A DNA stretch of 64,000 nt. It comes from Spisula solida. Its lineage: Eukaryota > Mollusca > Bivalvia > Venerida > Mactridae. Under the pieces are notes generated by a model. It was not told where the DNA came from and did not search any database. It saw only the letters and a program-made list of their open reading frames with translations. Below, one piece after another: positions 11,554 through 24,200 of this stretch (positions are counted from its first letter, which is position 1; each line of letters starts with the position of its first letter). A program made the translations under genes and the position numbers. Location of the stretch: the NCBI GenBank assembly GCA_947247005.1, contig OX365955.1, positions 42,139,822 through 42,203,821 of the forward strand. Reading direction: 5' to 3'.

Positions 11554-12437
11554 TGACCCCCAGCAGTTGATGTCATGGAGTAGACACTGACCCCCAGCAG
11601 TCGTTGCCATGGAGTAGACATGGACTCTTCAGCAGTCAATGCCATGGAGTCGTCATTAACTTCCAGCAGTCGATGCCATGGAGTAGACACTGACCCCCAG
11701 CAGTAGATGCCATGGAGAAGACATTGACCTCCAGCAGTCGATGCCATGGAGTAGACATTGACCCCCAGCATTTGATGCCATGGAGTAGACATTGACCCCA
11801 GCAGTCGTTGCCATGGAGTAGACATTGACCCCCAGCAGTCAATGCCATGGAGTACACATTGACTCTCAGCAGTCGATGTCATAGAGTACACAATGACCCC
11901 CAGCAGTCAACGCCATGGAGTAGACATTGACCCCAGCAGTCAATGCAATGGTGTAGACATTGACCCCCAGCAGTCGATGCCATGGAGTAGACATTGACCC
12001 CTAGCAGTCGTTGCCATGGAGTAGACATTGACCCCCAGCAGTCGATGCCATGGTGTGGACATTGACCCCCAGCAGTTGATGCCATGGAGTAGACATTGAC
12101 CCCCAGCAGTCGATGCCATGGAGTAGACATTGACCCCCAGCAGTAGATGCCATGGAGAAGACATTGACCCCTAGCAGTCGTTGCCATGGAGTAGACATTG
12201 ACCCCCAGCAGTAGATGCCATGGTGTCGACATTGACCCCCCAGCAGTTGATGCCATGGAGTAGACATTGACCCCCAGCAGTCGATGCCATGGAGTAGACA
12301 TTGACCCCGAGCAGTCGATGCCATGGAGTAGACATTGACCCCCAGCAGTAGATGCCATGGAGTAGACATTGACGTCCAGCAGTCGATGCCATGGAGTAGA
12401 CATTGACCCCCAGCAGTCGATGCCATGTAGTAGACAT
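11554..12437. repeat. Minisatellite, 34-bp unit, about 26 copies
   Basis: The unit has CCCCCAGCAGTCGATGCCAT followed by GGAGTAGACATTGA. Nearly every unit carries the palindrome CCATGG. Copies differ by scattered substitutions and 1-bp C-run changes, so overlapping frames open on the minus strand without coding meaning. Confidence 0.95.
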
Positions 12438-12439
12438 TT

Positions 12440-13600
12440 CACAAAGAATTAAGCAGACATCATCAGTACATCACCTCACCAAGATAAACAAGAAAAATGT
12501 TTTCCATAAATCCAAAATTTATGTGTTTTTTTTGTCAGACATAGATAAATGGCTAAACTAATGTTTGGGAACTTTAACAGACTCACATTACAACTTCACA
12601 AACTCTGTATATATATGTCTACATCTCCGCTAACATGATGAAATTTATAAGCCATATTATTCCTATATTTTATCAACTCCTGAAAGTTGGTGTAAACAAA
12701 CTCAACCAATTAATTAAACTATCATTTTTCAAACTTGACGGCTGTTTGTACATAATGAATAAATTAATAACATTAAGCAGGCTGATCTGGGTCTATGAAC
12801 CAGACACGGAGTCTCGTTAATAGACCAACCTGGGACCTGTACTCCACTGATTAGATATGGATCCTGTCGCACTCAACAAAGGTTATAAGTTAATGAATAA
12901 TTAGTTTATAATTAAGTGATATAAACAAGTTTATAATTTGATATTGAGTGTGGTGGAGTTTTGTAAATATTTGATACTATCTGTCCACACAGTGGGGTAC
13001 ATCAATTAGAGAGAAAACAGGTGTTTTGTGTCGGTGATGAATCAATCAAAAGCCTATAAACATCCATGTCATAGTTAGTATATAAATTTATACACTAGAT
13101 GATAATCTCGTGCTAGCCTAACACAAACACTACGTGAGAGCTTCATCCTAGAATGCTGCTGACAGAATTTCTGGAATGAAATATTTATCTACAGTATAAA
13201 TTTTGAGTCAGCATGACACTATGAACCGAACCTGGCGCACAACTGTAAAACACTGATGTCAGTACATAACATGATAGACCTAAGTGTGCATGGCAGAGGG
13301 AATGAAAAGCGGTACTTGCACCAGTGCCCCTATACACATGTAAAAAATATGAGATATAACCTTTTCCCAGTCCATCCACATGGATCTGTTATTTGTGTAC
13401 TTTATTTTGTCGTCTAAAGGCCTTCAGTTCTGACAATTTTGTTAAACATATACTTATTTGTTTTCTGTAAGTTTATTTCCAGACAAATGTTGCATTCCCA
13501 CTTAAAGTTACAAAAAGCCCTCTAAACTTATTTTTTTGGTCAGTCCAGACGGTTTTTGGTTTAGAGGGGTATATTTATGCATGTATGCATGTACTGAACA
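12440..13600. other. AT-rich non-coding stretch
   Basis: Short frames at 12635-12820 and 13185-13379 have no recognisable domains. Nothing else seen. Confidence 0.35.
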
Positions 13601-13664
13601 GTACCATAGGGGTCTGTATCAACTCCCTGGCCTTTCACGAATATTTGATACAAACCCCTATGGT
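13601..13664. repeat. Short inverted repeat (hairpin)
   Basis: CCATAGGGGTCTGTATCAA and TTGATACAAACCCCTATGG are near-exact inverses (one 1-bp difference) separated by about 24 bp. Confidence 0.8.
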
Positions 13665-14294
13665 CTGTACAAGTTAACTTTCCAAGCTTAAAGATCATAA
13701 ATCTGAAAATCCCCACAAAACATCCCCTTGTCTCAACAACTGGTAAATAGACTAGACATGTCCAAAATTCAAAAATGTACAGTTTTGTTTATTTTTTTTC
13801 AGAATTTATGAACAGAACTTATTATTGTATTTTCCCCTATTGTACATAGGTAAACTTGATTTGTTATTATAACAGAAAATAGTTTAAAAAATCCATTTAT
13901 CATTGTTTCAACATAAATACAATATTATATACAGATAAATATATAAACAGAGAAAACATGGGCATGTATGTAAGAGAAAGAATGTTGTTAAGATCATCAT
14001 CGGGCACCCATATTTGAATATTTAGCGAATCATTCTCTTCGACAGAATTTAAATTCACTTTCATGTTAATAATTCTAATTAACAAGATTACTGTAAGTCA
14101 AAAAGTTTGTAAGAAGAATTTTGATTGGTTGACATATTAATCTTTTTTGTTAAATAACCAATCAGGTCAAACTTAACAAAACGCAATCACTCCATATTTA
14201 ATCATGGGTATCTGATGATGTCTTCTCTAGAAACACAAGTAAATGTACACACATCGGGTATACAACTAACTCATTGGAATTTACATTTGTAATC

Positions 14295-14581
14295 ACAGTA
14301 AAACCTCACTTTTAGACAAGAACACCTCAATAATAAGACCACCTCAAAAATAATAATATGAACACTATTTCAAAGTCCATGTTCACATGTCTATGGACCA
14401 AAATGAAAATTGGTTTGCGAAATATGTTATCCAATCAGAAACTAAAGATGTTATCATTATTATTGTTTTTCCTGTTTAGCCCTGTTTTCAACAAAAATAT
14501 CTTATTATTGAGACCAACTCATTAAGTAGACCAGTATTTAAGGGGTCTCATATGTGGTCTTATTATTGAGGTTTTATTGTA
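14295..14581. mobile_element. Possible MITE with ACAGTAAAACCTCA ends
   Basis: The left end ACAGTAAAACCTCA is matched by the inverse of the right end TGAGGTTTTATTGT with one mismatch. CTCAATAATAAGACCAC just inside the left end is matched inversely by GTGGTCTTATTATTGAG at the right. The interior is non-coding. Confidence 0.65.
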
Positions 14582-15780
14582 AATGTTCTTAGTGCTATAG
14601 CAACACTAGTGTTTTCAGGAAAATCTAAGCATATATTTTATGGTGATTACTAAAAACAAACAACAAAAAAGTCAATTGGCTGGTTTTCACATGCAGGTTT
14701 TCTAATTAAACAAATCCACATCATTTTTTACCTAACAGGAAATCAAAGTCATTAAGACAATTCAATAGTTGGAGGAACAACTAAAGTAAAGTAATCAAAA
14801 TACAGTCCATGTAGTTATCCATCTACACAGGTAATGGTCCCAATATCAAACCCCCCTAATGTACAAGTCCCTGTGGGGAAAAAACAAAACTAAAAACCTT
14901 TTCTTGAATGATTATGAAAATAACCACTATGAAAATGACTTCCACAAAACCCTGTGATTCATTACCATAGCTAGAGTTAGAACTCCCTCTTATCTGCAGT
15001 CCCAATCAGCAAAACATTATGTTTTCTAGAATTACATTGATTAACAAACTACAATATTTTCAACGCAAGATTTGAATTTTTTACATTCCATTATAGCTGC
15101 TACAGATTACAGAATTCTCAGCAAAGAAATAAACCCAGCGGTGTACAGTTTGTTTGAACTGTAAAATCTGTTGTAATTTATGTCCATTTTACAAAATCGT
15201 GCAAAAATAATGACCGCGAGAAAAGTAATGACCGCGAGAAATCCAGATCTATTTTACCAATCAACTAGACAAAAAATTGACTTGGTAGTAAAACACACTA
15301 TCTTATTTTCCCCATGTTGATATGAATCATAACAAAAACAAGTTGAGACAAGGTGGGTTATAACAGATCAGCATTATTTACAGGTTGTATAAAAGAGATT
15401 TTATATCTCTGAGGATATTTAACTGTTATAATGCAAAGCACAAATTCATATAAAATTCTATAAAGAACAAGAAAAATACAGTTTTAAACATGACCAAACG
15501 GTCTCAGTAACAATATTTTATCCTTACCTTATTATTTAAAAAACATCAATTTACGGCTTTTACTAAATAACCAAAAACATAAGGTCATAACTCTTTAACA
15601 TTTTTTTTTTATTTCAAACGCATAAAAAAGATCACTCTTGACTCTTACATTTGTATCTTAGAATCTTAGAAACACAAAATGTCATCACTCATAATTTGAA
15701 TGTCTTGAATCAGTGCTTCACTGGACATTACATGAACTGTAAGCGGAAATAATCAAGGACTGTAACATTACTGTACAGGT
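14582..15780. other. AT-rich non-coding stretch
   Basis: A small GTAATGACCGCGAGAAA duplication lies at about 15208-15241. Otherwise nothing recognised. Confidence 0.35.
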
Positions 15781-15887
15781 CACCAAAACCAAGCAAGCAA
15801 CCACCAGTTTGAAGCCACCATATTATTAAGTTCCAAAACCAAGCAAGCAACCACCAGTTTTAAGCCACCAATATTATTAAGTCCCAA
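15781..15887. repeat. Two-copy tandem duplication, about 53 bp
   Basis: CCAAAACCAAGCAAGCAACC followed by ACCAGTTT.AAGCCACCA and ATTATTAAGT occurs twice head to tail. Confidence 0.9.
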
Positions 15888-17310
15888 TTTGCCATTTTTG
15901 TATTAAACACACCTGAATTTACACAGCCACATGCTTTGAACAACTGCATTAGATACATTCCTAAACTGGCTGCTAAGACCTGAACAGGTTACAATTTGTA
16001 TAATCCTTCCGACATTTAACAGATTCTGCATCTAGATCAAATTATTAGTAAACAGTATCATTTATTCTCTGATAGTAATTGAGGTCAAATATACAACAGT
16101 CAAGTAAGTGCAACAAGAGGTGAGGGTCCATAAAAAAGTAGATTAGAAAATGCAAGAAATATTTCACATTGAAAGTTCACTGTGTATTTCTAAAATGTGA
16201 TATTTCAATTACTATTTAACTAGACATGTATGCTTCAATTTTTTCTAGATATCAAAGCATTGAACAAAATAATTTCTAACCGTTTTCTTTCCAGTTGTGA
16301 CCAAAGTATTTGTTTCGCAAGATACAAACTTCCGATTTCATCATAGAAAGAAGTCGGCAAAAACCATGATCAAATTTCAATAAATCTTCCAATAAAGGAT
16401 GAAGGAGGTTTTAATTCAATATTCTGCGTGTAGTTAAAAGGCAAATTCCTAATAAAAGGGCACCGTAAATAAAAAATAAAATCAACATAACTGCCAGGAG
16501 TAAAGCGTATATCTTCTATTTATGGAATTAATTTGTTCAACAAAACTAAAAACTCATTATATGTACAATTTCTAAAATCACAGAAATACAAAGTTAGACT
16601 TTCATAATGTACAGTAGACAGTATTTCGTAACCAATTACAATAGAAAATGAAGAAAATGATCTAAAAATGCAGATTTCTATTATTCCACGTTGCCGTCTC
16701 GTTTCTATAATACCACTAACAATAAAAAATATCATAATTCCTCATTTTAATACCACAATAAAAATATTATTGAGACGCAAAATACGCCATAAAACAGAAT
16801 TTTCGTCCATTATAGGGATATAACAAATCTGAACACATGATAAAGTACAGCATAACAAGAGTTCAAATCCAATTATCCCCTACCACATTGCTGTATCTAT
16901 ATAGATCTTATATGTACATTTCACAATAATACAGAACCTGAATAATAATAATTCCACAAATTATGAGTTTTATGAGTTTGTTATATTCTAATTATGACAA
17001 TATAAACTACTAATACAGTCTTATAGTAACATAACAAGATCCACGTCACATTGTGTAATATAAGTATAAACTACGAAATCTAATTTATATTTTTTTAATA
17101 ACAATAAAACGCCTCACATGAACCAAGTATATATTGTTAGTCATAGACAAACTAATGACTTTATCGCAGTTAATGACTAGAAATATACAGTAAAATGACT
17201 AGTACAGCGCAGCATATCAACCAGATTATGTAAAATTAGATTTAGACATTGAAGCCCTCATCTGTCAGCAATATAATCATTCTGAGAAACAGTAGAATAG
17301 GGTCGGGTAA
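15888..17310. other. AT-rich non-coding stretch downstream of LMO
   Basis: No gene or repeat recognised. It may belong to a long 3' UTR or intergenic DNA; the sequence alone does not decide. Confidence 0.3.
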
Positions 17311-17312
17311 AG

Positions 17313-17551
17313 TTAAAGCCTAGGTCCCACTGAGCATTTTTTGCCTCTGCGATGTACTCCGGATTGCAATTAATGAGCTATCAGGACATCGGAAAAAGGT
17401 TCCTTAAAGGTTCCTTGTGGTCTAGGGGAAGCCTCAAGGAAGTCAGAGACAGTTTGTGATATTGTAAGGAATCGTGATGAATTGGGTGGTATCAGAGGAA
17501 ATCGGGAGAACATTGTCGATATGGAATTCCTCAGTGGGACCTAGGCTTTAA
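17313..17551. mobile_element. MITE with TTAA target duplication
   Basis: The terminal inverted repeats AGCCTAGGTCCCACTGAG (17317) and CTCAGTGGGACCTAGGCT (ending 17547) are exact over 18 bp and flanked on both sides by TTAA. TTAA duplication is the hallmark of piggyBac-type transposition; the 231-bp interior has no coding capacity, so this is a non-autonomous element. Confidence 0.85.
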
Positions 17552-17635
17552 ATGATACATCAATGAAAGCATAGCATAGTACATTAAAAATTAACAGCAA
17601 AGAATTACCCACAATACAGAGTCAGTGGAATTAAC

Positions 17636-17760
17636 CAATCACCTGTCTTTAAGCAGCTAATATAATTGAATTCCAATTAACCAATTACATATTCAATGAG
17701 CCTGACCTGTATTAAACAGTCACTTAAAGATTCACCTATTTTAGACAGCAATACAATTAA
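17636..17760. repeat. Dispersed repeat fragment (AGCAGCTAATATAATT family)
   Basis: AGCAGCTAATATAATTGAAT and the following TCCAATTA recur at about 55750 (AGCAGCTAATATAATTAAAT). Both lie next to ACCTGT/AGTGGTCACC-like text; termini not determined. Confidence 0.5.
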
Positions 17761-17965
17761 CTACTAGTTATACATTTTTATACTCAATACGTCTGTGCTC
17801 AATGGCTACCTGCTGTGGACATTCAGCTTGGATGCGTCTTTTAACTGGCTACTTTATGATACAGTTTCGATTGTGCATTTTACGAGATGATTAAGATTAT
17901 CTGCCTGGAAGGTTAATGTCATTACTGGGTGTGTTTAATATTAAAATAGAAAATAAAATTTGAAC

Positions 17966-18410
17966 ACCAGACAGAGCTTCAAGTATTAGTGGAACATGAC
18001 CTAGGGGTCAGATCTTGGATTCAAGAATTAGTGAACATGACCTAGGGTTGGACCTTGGCTTCAAGTATTAGTGGAACATGACCTTCTTGGCTTCAAGTAT
18101 TAATGGAACATGTTACCTTGGGGTCAGACCTTGGCTTCAAGTATTAGTGGAACATGACCTAGGGGTTGGACCTTAGCTTCAAGAATTAGTGAACATGACC
18201 TAGGGGTCAGACCCTGGCTTCAAGAATTAGTGGTACATGACCTTGGGATCGGACCTTGGCTTCAAGTATTAGTAGAACATGACCTTGGGATCGGACCTTG
18301 GCTTCAAGTATTAGTGGAACATGACCTTGTGGTCGGATCTTGGCTTCAAGTACTGGTGGAACATGACCTTGGGTGACGGATCTTGGCTTCAAGCACTGGG
18401 AAGCATGACC
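17966..18410. repeat. Minisatellite, about 42-bp unit, about 10 copies
   Basis: The unit reads GGAACATGACCTAGGGGTCA followed by GACCTTGGCTTCAAGTATTA and GT. Some copies are shortened. Confidence 0.92.
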
Positions 18411-18712
18411 ATTTTAAGCACAATGAAATATGAGCACTGGATATGTCAGGTCAATAATACATGTATGTAGTATAACAAATGGGCTGTGATTAATTTTAAC
18501 CATCCACATTGTGTCTGTGGTTGAATGATGGCAAAATGATTTAATGTAAATGTTCAAACTGACAAACAGGAAATAGTCAGTAATTCTCAATCTAAACTGT
18601 CTGGTCTCCTGTAAATATTGTAACCTCTTTTGTAAGTCAATGTCCGATAGAAAACAGTGCTACATGAAAAATATATAAAATCAATAAATATTCTGTTTGC
18701 ATATTTAAAACT

Positions 18713-18918
18713 GCTGTAAAACAATTTACTATCACAAATACTAACTTTCGCTGATCGTCGGCATATTCGCGACTACAAACTTTCGCGTTTTTAAGTTTCC
18801 TTCAGTGTTCATATTAATATTTTAAGCACTTTTGCAGCAACTCAATTTCGCGAAATTCTATCACTCGCGAACTCTGCGAAATTAAATCGCGCGAAATAAG
18901 TTCTTGGTTTACAGTATA
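18713..18918. mobile_element. TIR element, TACTGTAAACCAA family, copy A
   Basis: It starts CTGTAAAACAATTTACTATC and ends AAGTTCTTGGTTTACAGTAT, with conserved CTGATCGTCGGCATATTCGC and an interior of TCGCGAAATT motifs. Related copies are at 30233-30450 (same orientation), 41007-41255 and 46948-47157 (opposite orientation). Confidence 0.8.
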
Positions 18919-18919
18919 A

Positions 18920-20020
18920 GATTTACGTACTTAGATAACAATTTACAGATTTTAAATAGATAATCAATGTTAAATCTTTACAGAAATAAAAACAAAATCA
19001 TTACACAATCAACAAGCTACAGTAAACTGACTGAAATTTGGACTCTGAAAAAACAACAGAATTCTCCAAAACCAGACATTATGTGATGATGTGTAGAGTC
19101 CAGTTTTCAGTGAGTTTACTGGAATGTACAATGCAACCTCTCCAGAGCAGCCATCATGTCAACAAAAATCACTAGACATCTTGACAACGTTATCATTTTT
19201 TCGTATTTTCGTAGTAAATATTAAGCACTGATCTGATAAAACTACAACAACTTATCAATACCAAATTTATTGATTTGTTTGCTTTCTTTGTGTTTGATGT
19301 GGGTTTATAGGTGTTTTATGTGGATTTTTAACAAAGTTTCAGTCATGTTGCCCAATATTAATTTAATTTCTTCCACAAGCCAACCAATAACTCCACATGC
19401 GGAGGAAATGGTTACAGTAACTCATGGTTACCGTAGCAAGATAACGGATGAACCTAATCTTAATGAAAGGTCTTTGGAGACTCGTTTTCTTAATCCATTA
19501 ACTCATTCAATGTTTGTATTATTGTATAATGTATGACTATTGAAATACATACAGTTTAAACTTATGAAAAGTCTCTCAGTTATAACATGATTTGCCCAGG
19601 AAAGATTGCACTCTACACATATATTAAATTTCCAATATTAATGAACACATATAGTTAGTAAGATATAATAAAAACAAATAATTTATAATAAAAAGTTTTA
19701 CATTTATGTATTAATATGTCCAACAAATGTATACACTTGTATGTATGGAAATACATATAATCTGTTCTATATACATTGGATATATGATATAATTCAGTTA
19801 GATAAAATAGTAATCACATCATTCACATATTACTATGTGTATCGGGTCCCTTAATTGTGGCACAAAAATATGGGGTTTAACCCTTTACTCCCTAGAAACC
19901 TAAAGCACTGGTCCCTAAAAAAACTATAAAACACCATTTTATGGATATTACACATATAATTGTATATTATATACGTATATAGATGGTCTAGAATACTTTT
20001 CTTGGATCTCACAGTGACCT
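18920..20020. other. AT-rich non-coding stretch
   Basis: The frame at 19270-19536 has no recognisable domain. Nothing else seen. Confidence 0.35.
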
Positions 20021-20021
20021 G

Positions 20022-20150
20022 AGTACGATTTTATCAAAGCACTTATTGAAATTGTGAACTTACGCTCAAATTTGAATTCCTTATAATCCTTTTACAACTA
20101 CAAATATGGGGCAGGTATGGTTTGTAGGATTTCATTAACTTGTACGGAAA
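20022..20150. mobile_element. Left half of a GTTTTATCAAAGCAC-family MITE
   Basis: ATTTTATCAAAGCACTTA and the following AAATTTGAATTCCTTATAAT and TATGGTTTGTAGGA match the left halves of the elements at 26368-26609 and 30758-30997. The right inverted end is absent. Confidence 0.65.
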
Positions 20151-20520
20151 ACATGTCATCATCTAAATTCCAGAATGTTCTAACTCATGTTTTGAAAAAA
20201 AAGAGTTTTTGGTATCGTTGGAAAGCGCTTTGCAAGATCTATATATTGAAAAGACTTAGAACATTGTGACGTAAAAGATAAACAATAACTTTACTGTGTA
20301 ATTTTGTTCTGTCTCTAGTTACTGAGAGAGAATGGTCAAAATCTTTAAAGTCGATTTTCTCAAAATGAACTTTTGTAGATTTAGAACATTCTGGAATTGT
20401 GGTGACGATGTGTACTGAGAGGTTGTGAAAAGTGGGATGTTGGAGTAAAGGGTCAACCACAAATTTTTCAGAATTTTTTTCACAAATCATAATCACACCA
20501 GGAGTAATATTTTAACTGAC
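20150..20520. repeat. Imperfect inverted duplication around AATTCCAGAATGTTCTAA
   Basis: AATTCCAGAATGTTCTAA at about 20167 recurs inverted at about 20381, both next to an ATCxTC box. The intervening minus-strand frame (20239-20496) shows no recognised domain. Confidence 0.4.
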
Positions 20521-21048
20521 CAAAGATTGAACAAAAATATCAACACTTCAGTTACCATTACAACACAACGTTTGGAATTCTTGTTTGATTTAAGGTTTAT
20601 ATTATATACATGTAGTTTATATGGTAACATGTCACCATAGCGATATATTTACAACAGAATACACAAAAAAAATCCCAGATTCTCACAGTAACAACATCTT
20701 TATCTGCAAATCATCAGCTAACAATACTACTCGAATGTTACCAGAATATCCACCAGTCCAAAGCACTAACACTTGATAGCATGGTCTTTTATAATGTACA
20801 TGTTTCAAACATATTTTAATAATACAAAATGACTTGTTTCTTTGACGATATGCTCATTGATGTATATTGTATATTACATCACGTTGATCAGGATTTGTGC
20901 TCCACACTAAATGAAACACAAAAGGGAAAATAGTAAAAGATTCAACTCCTGTCCTGTAATTTTCATTTTTCCTCTACTTTCCCCTACGTTCCTCTACTTT
21001 CCCTCTATTACGATCCCAAGCTCCTAGATCTGTCGTGCATGTTTGTCT

Positions 21049-21238
21049 CTATAATGAGCCTGGGCTCGGGCTGCCATACCCGCTGGAGAGATCATCACTC
21101 AGACTATTAGTCTGTCTCTTTATTTGTGACAATGCGTTATAGTTGTAAGTCATGTTAGCAAACACCATACGTTCCTCATAGTCATATTCACACAATATTT
21201 TATTATCACATAAATAAAATTTGTCGCCGACACAGAAC
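21049..21238 (-). CDS. LMO: LMO terminal coding exon (end of LIM2 and C-terminal tail)
   Basis: The acceptor is ATTGCAG before 21238 and the TAG stop is at 21051-21049. The exon encodes [10 protein letters not shown], the last LIM2 ligands (C134, D137), EERMVFANM and a tail rich in Asn, Ser, Gly and Pro ending [12 protein letters not shown]. The split codon with exon 2 restores Arg118, and the frame stays open for 62 further residues. A 3' UTR must follow below 21049; I could not fix its polyadenylation site. Confidence 0.93.
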
Positions 21239-24200
21239 CTGCAATGATGCGAACAAAGAATTATATAAATGTGGATGTTTATTAGACTATATTGCTATAA
21301 TTGACCTACACTGTCAGGGAGGGTCATATTAGACAATATTGCTATAATTGACCTACACTGTCAGGGAGGTTCATATTAGACAATATTGCTGTAATTGACC
21401 TACACTGTCAGGGAGGGTCATATTAGACAATATTGCTATAATTGACCTACACTGTCAGGGAGGTTCATTCAGAGACACCCAGCAATCACTGAATCAGAAT
21501 GATGGTCGACCCTGGATGGACGACCATTCTAGTGATCAGGCCCCGATCTCCCGAAACATCTCAATTTGAGATAAATCTCAACTCAAATTTTTCTGATCGT
21601 CTTCTGAGTAAATTTCCATGCCAGATCAGACTCAAAATTGGTATCACCAAAATGAATACATTGTTTAGAGCATTATATCAGCAATATTCCAAGTGCTCAA
21701 TTTGAGCTGAGATTTCTCCTTGAGATGTTTCGGGAGATCGGGGCCTGGGCTCAGGCAGGTTAAATCAACAGAGTGCAGATTCTTCAACAATTCACATAGT
21801 TAGCTTATTTGCAAAACAGATGTATATAAAAATGGATATTTAATTAATTTAACAGCAATTTACAAAATAGTATTGACCAATTTGGGCTATTTTCCATTGG
21901 CCAATCAAAATGCTGGATGTTACATTCGCTATAAGTTATAGTTAGAACATATTAAGTAAATATTAATGACTAAAAAGGACTCGCTTCGCTCGCTCCGCCC
22001 TTTTTAATCAATAAAAATTTACTTAATATGTTCTAACTATAACTTAATTAATATTGAACTTCACAGAATTATCATAACAGAAATACTCACCTATGATTAC
22101 ACATCTGACAAGCAAAACATTCTAGATGATAGACATTGTTTTTGGCACGCATGACCATCTCAAATGCTGGAATCATTTTAGAACACGCTGAACAGTATCC
22201 TGTGGTACCAAACAACCTGATATAGACAATATATAGACATGATGTCACAGTAACAGTATCCTGTGGTACCAAACAACCTGATATAGACAATATATAGACA
22301 TGATATCACAGTAACAGTATCCTGTGGTACCGAACACCTGATATAGACAATATATAGACATGATGTCACAGTAACAGTATCCTGTGGTACCAAACAACCT
22401 TATATAGACAATATATAGACATGATGTCACAGTAACAGTATCCTGTGGTACCAAACACCTGATATAGACAATATATAGACATGATGTCACAGTAACAGTA
22501 TCCTGTGGTACCAAACAACCTGATATAGACAATATATAGACATGATGTCACAGTAACAGTATCTTGTGGTACCGAACACCTGATATAGACAGTATATAGA
22601 CATGATATCACAGTAACAGTATCCTGTGGTACCAAACAACCTTATATAGACAATATATAGACATGATATCACAGTAACAGTATCCTGTGGTACCGAACAC
22701 CTGATATAGACAATATATAGACATGATATCACAGTAACAGTATCCTGTGGTACCGAACACCTGATATAGACAATATATAGACATGATATCACAGTAACAG
22801 TATCCTGTGGTACCAAACACCTGATATAGACAATATATAGACATGATGTCACAGTAACAGTATCCTGTGGTACCAAACACCTGATATAGACAATATATAG
22901 ACATGATATCACAGTAACAGTATCCTGTGGTACCAAACAACCTGATATAGACAATATATAGACATGATGGAACAACAATGAAATGGTGAATGTATGCTTC
23001 CTCTTCGTGAATGTTCTTTGTCTCTCTTTACAAGGGAATAATTTCTTCCCAATCAGGACCTCCTCATTTCAGACAAAACAAATATCCTCCCAAATAAGCA
23101 AAACAAATTCTCCCCCATTTAAGGCCTTTCTCATGTAATGCAAAACTAATTCTCAGCCAGTCAGGGCCTCATTTTAGGCAAAACAAATTCTCCCTCATTC
23201 TGATTCAGGGCCTCCTCATTTCAGACAAAACAAATTTCCTTCCAATCAAGCAAAACAAATTCTCCCCCATTTAGGGCCTTTCTCATTTCATGCAAAACTA
23301 TGTAATAATCCAGCAATAAAAACCTAGTGTGATATTAAACACTAATACATATTGTTGCATAAATGACTCGCAAAATAATTACCAAAACTAGAAATTGCAG
23401 AAATTCTCATCACAAATACCACAGATGCAGCAAAACTGATCTGTTGCAAAAGTTTTTCCTTTTCCATTATTCAGTTTAATAGAATCTGCATTAAGAATTC
23501 CAAACTTTCAACTTTTTGTCACTTAAAATCGTATTTTTATTTTAATACAAATTACAAATGTGATAATGTCAGAGAGAAACGTGCCAGCAAGACAAACAGA
23601 TATTACAGCATGTTGTTATTGCTGCCTACTACTTCCGCGACATCACAGACACATATTGCACGATTTGTTAGAATAATATTACAGTAATACAACATACTCA
23701 GTAATAAGTCTTGGTATAAACGTCAAGCATAGAAATTGAATGTTAAATTTAATTGCTTTGTTTTGGATGTTCTTTTCTATACTTGTAAGATGTTGAAGAA
23801 CATGGTCCCCAGTTATTAACCATGACAGGTTCTGACGGAAGTGTTCAATGTTGGATCTATATAGTTTAAACATGGAAAACAAGTTGATCCATGAAGATTG
23901 CAACATGACAACAGTCCATGAAGTCATAGATTTTGGTACATGAAGCCAGTCTTTGGTCCATGAACTCAGTCTTTGGTCCATGAAGTCAACGCCTTTGGTC
24001 TATGAACTCTGTCTTTGGTCTATGAACTCAGTCTTTGTCCATGAACTCAGTCTTTGGTCTATAAACTCAGTCTTTGGTCCATGAACTCAGTCTTTGGTCC
24101 ATGACCTCCACCATTGGTTCACAAATTTTAGACTTTGGTCCACAAATTTAAGACTTTGTCCACTCATTTAAGACTTTGGTCCACAAATTTAAGACTTTGG

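Noticed and set aside
11879..12442. 187-codon repetitive open frame
   Set aside because: Product of the 34-bp minisatellite; overlapping frames are equally open.
20239..20496. 85-codon minus-strand frame between inverted repeats
   Set aside because: No recognised domain; overlaps an imperfect inverted duplication and looks non-coding.
15888..21048. Long LMO 3' UTR with a defined polyadenylation site
   Set aside because: Several AATAAA-like strings exist on the minus strand but none can be chosen without transcript data, so no terminator or UTR end was called.
22487..22978. 163-codon repetitive open frame over the LMO intron
   Set aside because: It is the 60-bp acceptor repeat read through; it contains intron sequence between exon-start copies.
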